Below the pieces are notes generated by a model that worked only from the letters and a program-made list of their open reading frames with translations, made no database searches and was not told the DNA's origin. Positions 28,531 through 36,671 of a stretch of DNA of 64,000 bases are shown here, in pieces (position 1 is the stretch's first letter; each line of letters starts with the position of its first letter). A program made the translations under genes and the position numbers. This DNA comes from Gammaproteobacteria bacterium HGW-Gammaproteobacteria-15 (GTDB lineage Bacteria; Pseudomonadota; Gammaproteobacteria; Enterobacterales; Alteromonadaceae). The DNA is taken from the NCBI GenBank assembly GCA_002840125.1, contig PGZF01000001.1, positions 620,001-684,000 on the forward strand, read 5' to 3'.

Positions 28531-29667
28531 TTAACGCTTATCAGAAGCAGATAGTGCCAGCTGGGCGTTTAACCAGCTAAACACCTGTTGTTGTTGCTCA
28601 GCATTAAATTCATGACCATAGTGCGGATACAGTGTGGTTGTCAGCTTATCTGCCGCACCATGCGCCTGCCACACTTTAGCCAGTTGCTGATAAGCCTGCT
28701 CTACGCCGGCCTGCGGCATCAGTTTGTCTTTAGCGCCATTAATAAACAGCATCGCTTGGGGTGCAGCAAGCGCCGCAATGTCGGGGATATCCAGTTTTGC
28801 TGCTAAGCCAGGGTGCAGCATATAAAACGCCGACTGGCCTTTAAGAATATTATTACCGGGCGTGAGTAAATGCCGGTAGTTGTTCAGCCAAGCTACTGCC
28901 ACACCGGCCTTTATGTCGTCAGTTAAGGCGGCCAGTTGCCAGGCACGAAAAGCGCCCATCGAAAACCCCAGCACCGCCAGGCGCGAGCTGTCGGCTTGTG
29001 GCAATTGCTTTATAAACTGCACCAGGCGTAAATCTTCATAAGCCGCCATGCCGGCCAGCGAGCGGCCAAGCATAAACATATTGCCGGCCAGTGCCTGCTG
29101 GGCGTCAAATTCAATCGGGCCGCGGTCACTCCAACCAAAGGTATCGGCAGCTATCACCAGATAACCCTGTTGGGCCAGTGCATCGCCGACAAAGTTACCA
29201 CTGAAGTATTTATCGGCCCACTGCTGCGCTGATGACAAGCGCTCGTCAGTCGCAAACGGCTGTATCCATTTTTCTTTGCCGATATCAAAACGGGCTCCGT
29301 GATCATGCAGCAGTAATACCGCTGGCGCAGGCTTAGCCACATCGGGTTGTAATAGCAGCAGTTGTACCCGGCTTTGTTTGGTTAGCTGCACTGACCACAG
29401 CTGTGCACTGTAACCATTGCGCGCTTCGGTTTTAAGTAGCTTTGCGGCAAAATCAACCGGTTCATCCGGCCAGAGCAAGGCCTCACGCAGTGCAGCGCGG
29501 CCCTGGGTGCGCCAATGCTGAATATCGTTAAAGTGCTCTGGTTGCCAGCTTAGCGGATAGTTTGTTGGTGGGATCAGTTGCTGATAAAAATCCGGCAATT
29601 GCTGGTCAATCAGCTTATCGGCCTGCAGCGGTAGCGCCAAAAGTAGCAGTAACCAGCAATAACGCAT
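28531..29667 (-). CDS. Exported alpha/beta hydrolase (dienelactone hydrolase/acetyl-xylan-esterase-like)
   Basis: A 378-residue hydrolase with a signal peptide (MRYCWLLLLLALPLQA, cleavage near residue 16). The serine nucleophile sits in GFSMGAFRAW. Upstream VLLLHDHGARFDIGKEKW forms the oxyanion region, and the catalytic His is probably in LYPHYGHEF near the C-terminus. It is expected to cleave esters in the periplasm; substrate unknown. It overlaps the isochorismatase-like gene by one base and is the last gene of a minus-strand run that begins at imuA. Confidence 0.82.
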   Translation of the reverse strand: MRYCWLLLLLALPLQADKLIDQQLPDFYQQLIPPTNYPLSWQPEHFNDIQHWRTQGRAALREALLWPDEPVDFAAKLLKTEARNGYSAQLWSVQLTKQSRVQLLLLQPDVAKPAPAVLLLHDHGARFDIGKEKWIQPFATDERLSSAQQWADKYFSGNFVGDALAQQGYLVIAADTFGWSDRGPIEFDAQQALAGNMFMLGRSLAGMAAYEDLRLVQFIKQLPQADSSRLAVLGFSMGAFRAWQLAALTDDIKAGVAVAWLNNYRHLLTPGNNILKGQSAFYMLHPGLAAKLDIPDIAALAAPQAMLFINGAKDKLMPQAGVEQAYQQLAKVWQAHGAADKLTTTLYPHYGHEFNAEQQQQVFSWLNAQLALSASDKR

Positions 29668-30212
29668 TAACGGATCCAGCCTTTGCTTATTTGGCGGAAC
29701 GTATCAGTACCGCAGCATTCCAGCCATTCAAATGCCAGCATTTCTTTGCTGATAATTTGCGCCCCGGCCTGTTGCATACGGCTAAGCGCCAGCTGTTTAT
29801 TTTGCTCGGTGCGCGAGCCTACTGCTTCAACTACCACAAATACCTGGTAGCCCAGCGCGAGTAAATCCACCACCGACTGCAACACACACACATGCGCCTC
29901 GGTGCCCAGCACCACGATTTGCTTGCGCTCAGTGCAGGCCAGGCTGCTGGCAATATGCGGCTCTTTTAGCGCACTAAAGTGCATTTTTTGCAGCACCTGC
30001 GCTTCGGGGATCAGCTCTGCCAGCGCAGGCAGGGTGGTGCCAATACCTTGCGGATATTGCTCGGTGGCCCATACCGGTACTTCCAGTTGCAGGGCTACCT
30101 GCAATACCCAGGCAGCTGCTTGCTCAACTTCTTTGCTGTCCAAAATGGCCGGTGCCAGCTTTTGCTGCATATCTATCAGTAACACCAGACTTTGTGAGGC
30201 TTGCAGTAACAT
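29667..30212 (-). CDS. Isochorismatase family cysteine hydrolase
   Basis: A 181-residue cytosolic hydrolase of the isochorismatase fold (YcaC-like). The catalytic Asp is in LVLLIDMQQKL and the nucleophilic Cys in VVLGTEAHVCVLQS; an intervening Lys/His-rich segment LQKMHFSAL supplies the lysine. Members act on amides, ureas or isochorismate; the substrate here is unknown. It begins 11 bp after the dnaE2 stop and overlaps the next hydrolase by one base, so it may be cotranscribed with the mutasome genes. Confidence 0.87.
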   Translation of the reverse strand: MLLQASQSLVLLIDMQQKLAPAILDSKEVEQAAAWVLQVALQLEVPVWATEQYPQGIGTTLPALAELIPEAQVLQKMHFSALKEPHIASSLACTERKQIVVLGTEAHVCVLQSVVDLLALGYQVFVVVEAVGSRTEQNKQLALSRMQQAGAQIISKEMLAFEWLECCGTDTFRQISKGWIR

Positions 30213-30223
30213 AGCAGTTCCTG

Positions 30224-33200
30224 TTAATGAAAATCGCGTGAGGACAAACTAAGTTCGGCCAAAAGCGCGGATAAGTCAACCAGCTTACCGGCGATAATAT
30301 GGGTTACTTCACCCTCGCGCTGTAAAATACCGTCTACCTGCAGGATATGCGCCGTTAAAAAGGTTTTCTGTTGCGCCTGGGCTGTGGCCAGCCATACCAG
30401 CACATTGGCGGTGCCGGTTTCATCTTCCAGCGACATAAAAGTTACCCCGGCAGCAGTACCCGGCCGCTGGCGTAATGTAACAAGGCCGCTAACCCGCACC
30501 GGGCTGTTGTGCCTTACCTGGCTAAGCTCTGCCACCGGTACGCTGCGGGGTAATTTATTGGCCTGGCGCAGTAATGCCATCGGGTGCACCGCCAGGGTCA
30601 GGCCGGTGGCGGCATAGTCTTCCAGCACTTCGGCAACCGGGCCAGGTGCGGCTAAATAGGCAGGCTCTGCCTCAGCTATCTGCTGCTCAGGCCCTGTGGC
30701 TTGTGCACTAAACAGCGGCAGGCTATGCTGGTTATCCATAAGTTGCCAACGGCTGTTATAACGATCGCCACTGATACTGCTTAGCGCATTAGCGCTCGCC
30801 AGCGCCTGTAAATTGCTATGGCTAAGCCCGGTTTGGCGCAACTGGGCTAAATCCCGAAATCCGCTGGCCGGGCGCAGTGTTAACAGCAATTGCGCCGCCG
30901 CTTTGCTAAAGCCTTTTACCTGGCGTAAACCCAGCCGTATCGCTTTGCCCTGCTGTTGCAGGCTGTAATCCCACTGCGATTGGTTCACACACACCGGCAA
31001 CACCGTAACGCCATGACGTCTGGCGTCCTGCAGTAGCTGCGACGGGGTGTAAAATCCCATTGGGTAACTGTTAAGCAGTGCCGTACAAAACGCCGCCGGA
31101 TAATAATATTTCAGCCAGGCCGACACATAGGCCAGTACGGCAAAACTGGCCGAATGTGATTCGGGAAAACCATATTCACCAAAGCCACAAATTTGCTGAT
31201 AAATGCGCTCGGCATATTGCTGGGCGTAGCCGCGGCTTTGCATGCCGTCGATCAGCTTATGTTTAAACTGCAACAGCTCGCCGGTTTTTTTCCAGCTGGC
31301 CATGGCACGGCGCAGCTGATCGGCCTCACCACCGGTAAAACCAGCCGCTACCATTGCCAACTGGATCACCTGCTCCTGAAAAATCGGCACGCCCAGGGTG
31401 CGGCTTAATACGCTTTGTACTTCTGCCGAAGGATACTCTACCGCCTCTTCACCGTGGCGGCGCTTTAAATACGGATGCACCATATCGCCCTGAATTGGCC
31501 CGGGCCGCACTATAGCTATTTGCACCACTAAATCGTAGTAACACGCCGGGCGTAACCGTGGCAGCATGCTCATCTGCGCACGAGACTCTATCTGAAACAG
31601 TCCGATAGTGTCGGCTTTTTGGATCATCTGATACACCGCCGCATCATCCCCCTGTGCGCTGATGCCGGCAATGCTTAAATCCTGTTGTTCATGCTGTTTT
31701 AGCAGCGTAAAACACTTACGTATTGCTGTTAGCATACCCAGTGCCAGCACATCTACTTTTAACAGTTCCAGCGTTTCTAAATCGTCTTTATCCCACTGGA
31801 TCACCGTTCTGTCGGCCATGGCTGCGTTTTCTACCGGCACCAGCTCATACAAAGGCCCTTGAGAAATGACAAAACCGCCGACATGCTGCGATAAATGTCG
31901 CGGAAAACCACGCAGTTGCTCTACCAGAGTAACCAGCTGTTGTGTGGTTTGGCTGTTGCTGTTAAGCCCCAGTGCGGCTAACTGTTGCTGCCAGCTTAAG
32001 TTTGGGTCACGCCGCTGAATATTTTTTATTAAAAAATCCAGCTGGCTTAATGGTAACCCCAGCGCTTTGCCCACATCACGTAGTGTACTTTTAAAGCGAT
32101 AGCTGATCACGGTAGCGGCCAATGCAGCCCGTTCGCGGCCATATTTCTGATACAGATACTGGATCACTTCTTCACGGCGTTCATGCTCAAAATCAACATC
32201 TATGTCTGGTGGCTCTTTGCGCTCGCGCGATAAAAAGCGCTCAAACAATACCTGAATTTTATCCGGATCGACGGCGGTAATTTCCAGGCAATAACACACT
32301 ACCGAGTTGGCCGCAGAACCGCGGCCCTGGTATAAAATGGCCTTACTTTTGGCAAACTGCACCAGATCGTAAATAGTCAGAAAAAAATATTCATAGTTAA
32401 GCTCGGTGATAAGCGCCATTTCTTTATCAATAATGGCCTGCACCCGCTTTGGCACTCCGCCGGGAAAGCGCAATTTACTGCCCTGCACCACCAGCCGCGC
32501 CAGGTAACCCGCTGCAGTTTCACCTTCAGGCACCAGCTCGCTGGGGTACTGGTATTTCAGCTCATCCAGTGAAAAGCTGCAGCGCGCCGCAATAACACAG
32601 CTTTGCTGCAGTAAAGCGGCGCTAAAGAGTTTTTCCAGCTTGGCCAATGGCCGCAGCGCACGCTCGGCGTTGCTTAATAATTGCCGGCCCAGCTCTGCAA
32701 TGGGCTTACCGGCTTTAATGGCGCTAACACAGTGCTGCAGGGCCAGCCGCTGCGGTATATGCATTAAGACCGCGCCACAAGCCACCGGCGTTAACTGATG
32801 CTGCTCTGCCAGCTTAAAGCAATAAGCCTGAAACACCGCTTCGTTATGTGTCAGCTGGCGGCGTATAGCCAGCCAGAGCCTGGCGCTGTGATATTTTTGC
32901 AGCCAGTTGGCCCAGTAGCTATCACTTTCGCTATCACCGGCCGGTAACCACAACAGCAGGCAATGCTTTAATGACATTAAATCCCACTCGGTTAAGCAAT
33001 ATTCGCCCTTGCTACTGCGCCGTCTGGCGTTGGTGATCACCCGGCATAGCTCGGCGTAAGCGGCTTTATCCGGGCACAGTAATACCAGTTCAAGTTTATC
33101 TAACTGAAAGTAACTGCCAACAATCAACTTAATATTCAGCGCTTGCTCGTTAATCTGCCGGTAAGCCCGCACTATGCCGGCCACCGAGCATTCATCCGTC

Positions 33201-33313
33201 AGAGCCAGCGCGGTATACCCCAGCGCCGCAGCCTGCTGCACCAGCTCCTCTGGGCTGGAGGCGCCGTGCAAAAAACTAAAATGGCTTTGGCAAAACAGTT
33301 CGGCATAATTCAT
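30224..33313 (-). CDS. dnaE2: Error-prone DNA polymerase DnaE2 (ImuC)
   Basis: A 1029-residue C-family polymerase carrying out translesion synthesis with ImuA and ImuB after DNA damage. The N-terminal PHP domain starts YAELFCQSHFSFLHGASSPEELV. The palm has PPDIDVDFEHERREEV, with catalytic aspartates, and GRGSAANS. The C-terminus contains the OB-fold with PVRVSGLVTLRQRPGTAAGVTF, as in DnaE2 rather than replicative DnaE (about 1160 residues). It lies 11 bp downstream of imuB in the imuA-imuB-dnaE2 cassette, under LexA control. Confidence 0.96.
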   Translation of the reverse strand: MNYAELFCQSHFSFLHGASSPEELVQQAAALGYTALALTDECSVAGIVRAYRQINEQALNIKLIVGSYFQLDKLELVLLCPDKAAYAELCRVITNARRRSSKGEYCLTEWDLMSLKHCLLLWLPAGDSESDSYWANWLQKYHSARLWLAIRRQLTHNEAVFQAYCFKLAEQHQLTPVACGAVLMHIPQRLALQHCVSAIKAGKPIAELGRQLLSNAERALRPLAKLEKLFSAALLQQSCVIAARCSFSLDELKYQYPSELVPEGETAAGYLARLVVQGSKLRFPGGVPKRVQAIIDKEMALITELNYEYFFLTIYDLVQFAKSKAILYQGRGSAANSVVCYCLEITAVDPDKIQVLFERFLSRERKEPPDIDVDFEHERREEVIQYLYQKYGRERAALAATVISYRFKSTLRDVGKALGLPLSQLDFLIKNIQRRDPNLSWQQQLAALGLNSNSQTTQQLVTLVEQLRGFPRHLSQHVGGFVISQGPLYELVPVENAAMADRTVIQWDKDDLETLELLKVDVLALGMLTAIRKCFTLLKQHEQQDLSIAGISAQGDDAAVYQMIQKADTIGLFQIESRAQMSMLPRLRPACYYDLVVQIAIVRPGPIQGDMVHPYLKRRHGEEAVEYPSAEVQSVLSRTLGVPIFQEQVIQLAMVAAGFTGGEADQLRRAMASWKKTGELLQFKHKLIDGMQSRGYAQQYAERIYQQICGFGEYGFPESHSASFAVLAYVSAWLKYYYPAAFCTALLNSYPMGFYTPSQLLQDARRHGVTVLPVCVNQSQWDYSLQQQGKAIRLGLRQVKGFSKAAAQLLLTLRPASGFRDLAQLRQTGLSHSNLQALASANALSSISGDRYNSRWQLMDNQHSLPLFSAQATGPEQQIAEAEPAYLAAPGPVAEVLEDYAATGLTLAVHPMALLRQANKLPRSVPVAELSQVRHNSPVRVSGLVTLRQRPGTAAGVTFMSLEDETGTANVLVWLATAQAQQKTFLTAHILQVDGILQREGEVTHIIAGKLVDLSALLAELSLSSRDFH

Positions 33314-33324
33314 TGGCGCACCCG

Positions 33325-34722
33325 TCAGCTAAAAATACCCTGCACAAACCACTGCTGCTGTGCCGTGCGGTACAACCACAACCACTGGCCTTTATTGTTA
33401 CGGCCAATAAAGTAATCACGTTGGGCATCCAGCGCCCAACCGTCCGGGCATAGCCGCTCCGGGCCCTGGCTTATTTCTACCGCTTCGGTTAACCGTTGTG
33501 GTTTTGCCAGTAAAAATGCTGGCCGAAGCGCTAAGGCTGTCACCGCGGCGTTACCTGCAAGCAAGGGTAACGGCCGCTGGCTGGCCTGCTCTGGCAGATG
33601 CTGGTTTTGTAATGTCAGGCCACTGACTGAGTGATAACCTAAGCGGGCCTGCAATAGCGATACCAGCTGCAAAGGCGATACCGCACCCGGCACCGGTTGA
33701 AACAGATCATCACTTTGGCTCTGTTGCGCTACAAAAGCAGTGACCTCCAGTTGCAGGCCTGACACCGGCTCAGTCAGTTTTAGTTTATCCAGCTGTAACT
33801 GACACAGCTTTAGCCAGTTAGCTGCGCGATACTCGCCCTGTGCCGAGCCAATACTTAGCCGGTGTGCTGGCATACCCCGAAACAACAAACTCAGCTGCAA
33901 CTGATGGCAGGCCGCATTTATCCGCTGCAGTTGTTGCTCCAGCTGCTGCAACAGGGCATGCAACGGCGTGCTAAGCACCGCGGTATCGATAATGTCGTAC
34001 AACAGCTCAACATAGCGGCTAAAGCTATGCTCTGGCTTGATATAGTGCAACGCATGATAAAAGCTGCCGCGTAAACGGCCCAGATAGCTGAGTAAACTGC
34101 TGTCAAAGCGCCGGGCCAGCTCAGCCTGCGATAGCACCAGCAACTGGCCAAGCGTATTTATACCTAAACGCTGCAACTGCTGCTGGCTGTCAGTATCGAG
34201 CTCGGTAAAGCGAAGCGGGCTGTGATTTAGAGCCGTGGCAAGGGCATCAGGATCCCCGGTCAGTAAATTTAGTTGTTGCCGGGCCAGGCATTTGGCGGCA
34301 AAAGGAGAGGCGCCGCTGGCGTAATAATAACGGTAAGGTAATAGCTTCAGCTCGCGGCTCAGCGCCTGCCAGTAACCGGGTAACCCCTGATACAGCTGCA
34401 GCATATTGCACAGCCGGATATACAAGCCATCGGGCGGGTCCAGCGCAATATCAGCTGTTACCTGATACAACTGCTGCGCCACGCTTTGTAAAATATTCAG
34501 CTGTAACTGTGGCTGATAGGGTAACAGCTGCAGGTTCGGACACAGTGCTGCAGCAGTACCCAGCGCCATATTCAGTGTAATACCACTGTGCCCGGCCACA
34601 GCGTTAAGCTGCACAATGCAGTGTTGCCCGTTCACCACCGCCACTGGCAGCTGTTGCACTGTAGCACAACCCAGGCTGTCGGGTTGCAGGGCCGGAAACT
34701 GCAAGTACAGATACAGCGCCAT
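33325..34722 (-). CDS. imuB: ImuB, Y-family polymerase-like mutasome protein
   Basis: A 465-residue Y-family polymerase homologue. The N-terminus (LYLQFPALQPDSLG) replaces the catalytic acidic residues found in DinB, as is usual for ImuB. It is therefore thought to act as a scaffold that links DnaE2 to the sliding clamp, not as a polymerase. The central part has a helix-hairpin-helix (LQRLGINTLGQLLVL) and the C-terminus a GRNNKGQWLWLYR segment typical of the family. It begins one base after imuA and ends 11 bp before dnaE2. Confidence 0.92.
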   Translation of the reverse strand: MALYLYLQFPALQPDSLGCATVQQLPVAVVNGQHCIVQLNAVAGHSGITLNMALGTAAALCPNLQLLPYQPQLQLNILQSVAQQLYQVTADIALDPPDGLYIRLCNMLQLYQGLPGYWQALSRELKLLPYRYYYASGASPFAAKCLARQQLNLLTGDPDALATALNHSPLRFTELDTDSQQQLQRLGINTLGQLLVLSQAELARRFDSSLLSYLGRLRGSFYHALHYIKPEHSFSRYVELLYDIIDTAVLSTPLHALLQQLEQQLQRINAACHQLQLSLLFRGMPAHRLSIGSAQGEYRAANWLKLCQLQLDKLKLTEPVSGLQLEVTAFVAQQSQSDDLFQPVPGAVSPLQLVSLLQARLGYHSVSGLTLQNQHLPEQASQRPLPLLAGNAAVTALALRPAFLLAKPQRLTEAVEISQGPERLCPDGWALDAQRDYFIGRNNKGQWLWLYRTAQQQWFVQGIFS

Positions 34723-34723
34723 A

Positions 34724-35392
34724 CTAGCTGGCCTTACGCCTGGCCTGCCAGTGCTGTTCAGTGGTAAAACACAAGCCGGGCCAGCGGTGTTGCATATCTA
34801 CCAGAAAAGGCGCTGCTGGCCAGCCACCTTTGCGCTTTTGCACACTTAGCAGCAGCCCCTGGCAATGCCCTTGCAGCTTAACGCTTAAATTTACCGGTAA
34901 ACTTAGCCCCTGCTGTGGGCGGCGTAGTAATATCACACTGGCTGCGCCCTGCTCTGCCGCCAGTTGCAACCGCCGGGCCTGCGCCAGTTTCAGCGGTATC
35001 TGCCATAACAATACTGCAGCACAGCAACCACTTTGCAGGCACTGCTCTGCGGCCCACAACGCATCTTTACTGGTTTTTGGTGTAATAATCACTAACTGTG
35101 ACAGCACTATACCGGCCGCACAAAGCATATCAGCGCAGGGCTCTGCCGGAGGCGAAATAAGCACCAACAACCGGCCTGCGCTTTGTTGCTGCTGTAAATA
35201 CGGCAATAATAAGCGCAGTTCACCAATGCCCTGTTCGGTTTGAATATCAATTAAGCCACTGGCCGGAAAACCACCCGCTAATTGCTGATCTAACTCAGCA
35301 TAACCAGACGACACCGCCTGATAGGCAGTGTGCTGGCTATTGCCCTGCCACAGCAACTGGCGACGGGTTAATTGCTCTAATAAGGCTGACAT
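34724..35392 (-). CDS. imuA: ImuA, RecA-like mutasome protein
   Basis: A 222-residue RecA/SulA-related protein, first gene of the SOS mutasome. Typical features are the N-terminal TGYAELD-like SSGYAELDQQLAGGFPASGLIDI and a degenerate P-loop, TEQGIGELRLLL. ATG at 35392 is used; an in-frame TTG two codons upstream exists. A perfect LexA box lies 16 bp upstream. Confidence 0.92.
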   Translation of the reverse strand: MSALLEQLTRRQLLWQGNSQHTAYQAVSSGYAELDQQLAGGFPASGLIDIQTEQGIGELRLLLPYLQQQQSAGRLLVLISPPAEPCADMLCAAGIVLSQLVIITPKTSKDALWAAEQCLQSGCCAAVLLWQIPLKLAQARRLQLAAEQGAASVILLRRPQQGLSLPVNLSVKLQGHCQGLLLSVQKRKGGWPAAPFLVDMQHRWPGLCFTTEQHWQARRKAS

Positions 35393-35407
35393 AGACAACT
35401 CAAAATA

Positions 35408-35449
35408 CTGTACATATAAACAGTATATACTGAGTTAAGCGTGATGCAA
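35408..35449 (-). promoter_or_regulatory. LexA box and promoter of the imuA-imuB-dnaE2 operon
   Basis: CTGTACATATAAACAG (35408-35423) has the CTGT-N8-ACAG form of the gammaproteobacterial LexA operator with an AT-rich centre. On the minus strand a promoter can be drawn with -35 TTGCAT (35444-35449), 16-bp spacer and -10 TATACT (35422-35427). The LexA box would cover the -10 edge and the start site, a classic repressor position. The adjoining CAGTATATACTG (35421-35432) is itself a palindrome that shares the ACAG half-site. Confidence 0.85.
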
Positions 35450-35458
35450 CCCCGGGCT

Positions 35459-36604
35459 TTACCCCTGCCGTTGCAGCAGGGTTAATACTTCATAGTGGCT
35501 GCTGTGGGCAAACATATCAAACAGTTGCACTTTCAAAAGCTTATAGTCTGGCAATGCCGTAAGGTCTTGCGCCAGCGTTTGTGCATTACAACTGGAGTAA
35601 ATCAGCCAGTGTGGCGCTAAGCGTTGTATATCCTGACACAGTGCTTCGCCCAGCCCCCGTCGCGGCGGGTTAACCACCAGTAAATCCGGTGCCTGTGCTG
35701 CAGCCTTGGCAAAAGCGGCTGAATCCAATGCCTGAAACTGCACCCGGGTTAAGCCCATCTCATTAGCGGAGCGCTGTGCACTGGCAATGGCTTTTTCTGC
35801 TATTTCAATTCCGCTTAGCTGTTGCGCTGGTGTCACAACATGCAGACCAAAGCCGCCCACCCCACAGAACAGATCCCAGATATGTGTAAAAGCCCGCTGC
35901 TGCTGTTGCAGCTGTGCCGCCCAATCGGCGGCTGTTTGGTACAACGCTGCAGCCATGACCGGCTGGGTTTGAAAAAAGCTTTGCGGTGTTAAATACAGCG
36001 GCACCTGGTTTAACTGCTCGGCCAACAGCGTCTGCTCAGTCAGGATAATTTCTTCCTCCCCCTCCAGCAGTGCCGCAGGTTTGGGCTGCAGATTAACCGA
36101 GCACACTTCAAGCTGTGGCCACTGTGCCAATAGCCAGGGCAGATGCTTTTTTATTGATGCCAGGCAATTTTTTGAGCGCAATACAAAGCGCAGCATAAAA
36201 CGGCCACTGTGCAGGCTTTGGCTAAGCAGAATAAACTTCAGCTCGCCGCGCCGGGCGCTAATATCGTAGGGGGCTAACTTTGCGCGTTGGATAAAGGCTT
36301 TACACAGCGCAAAGGCTGGCGCAAACGCCGGCGGATACAGCGGGCAATCGGCTAAATCAACCTCATCTCCCACAGAATTAACAATGCCCAGAATGGGCTG
36401 CTCTACCGTACCCAGCGCCACCATTTTGGCTTTATAACGAAAGCCCTGTTCAACAGATGCCACCGGTTCAAGCACTGTTTCAGGCTGAAACGGTGCCACT
36501 AATTGCAGCAACTGCTGCTGTTTTAGTTCCAGTTGCGCCGGATAGGGTTTATCCAGCCAATGGCAAGACTGACAGCGCTTAGCTGCAAAATGAACACAAT
36601 GCAT
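35459..36604 (-). CDS. rlmC: 23S rRNA (uracil-747 C5)-methyltransferase
   Basis: A 381-residue RumB/RlmC-type enzyme. N-terminal cysteines (C3, C12, C15 in MHCVHFAAKRCQSCHW) together with a later Cys bind the 4Fe-4S cluster. The methyltransferase part has WDLFCGVGGFGLHV, VVNPPRRGLG and the nucleophilic Cys in YSSCNAQTLAQDL. There is no TRAM domain, which separates it from RlmD. It lies just upstream of the imuA promoter and may read into it. Confidence 0.94.
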   Translation of the reverse strand: MHCVHFAAKRCQSCHWLDKPYPAQLELKQQQLLQLVAPFQPETVLEPVASVEQGFRYKAKMVALGTVEQPILGIVNSVGDEVDLADCPLYPPAFAPAFALCKAFIQRAKLAPYDISARRGELKFILLSQSLHSGRFMLRFVLRSKNCLASIKKHLPWLLAQWPQLEVCSVNLQPKPAALLEGEEEIILTEQTLLAEQLNQVPLYLTPQSFFQTQPVMAAALYQTAADWAAQLQQQQRAFTHIWDLFCGVGGFGLHVVTPAQQLSGIEIAEKAIASAQRSANEMGLTRVQFQALDSAAFAKAAAQAPDLLVVNPPRRGLGEALCQDIQRLAPHWLIYSSCNAQTLAQDLTALPDYKLLKVQLFDMFAHSSHYEVLTLLQRQG

Positions 36605-36671
36605 GGGTTATCCGCGGCAGTTAAAAATCGGCGCCATTCTAGCGCAGACTGCCGCTGTACGCACCCACCGG

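Noticed and set aside
34761-35243. 160-codon open frame opposite imuA
   Set aside because: A shadow of imuA: cysteine- and serine-rich, no family resemblance, no ribosome site.
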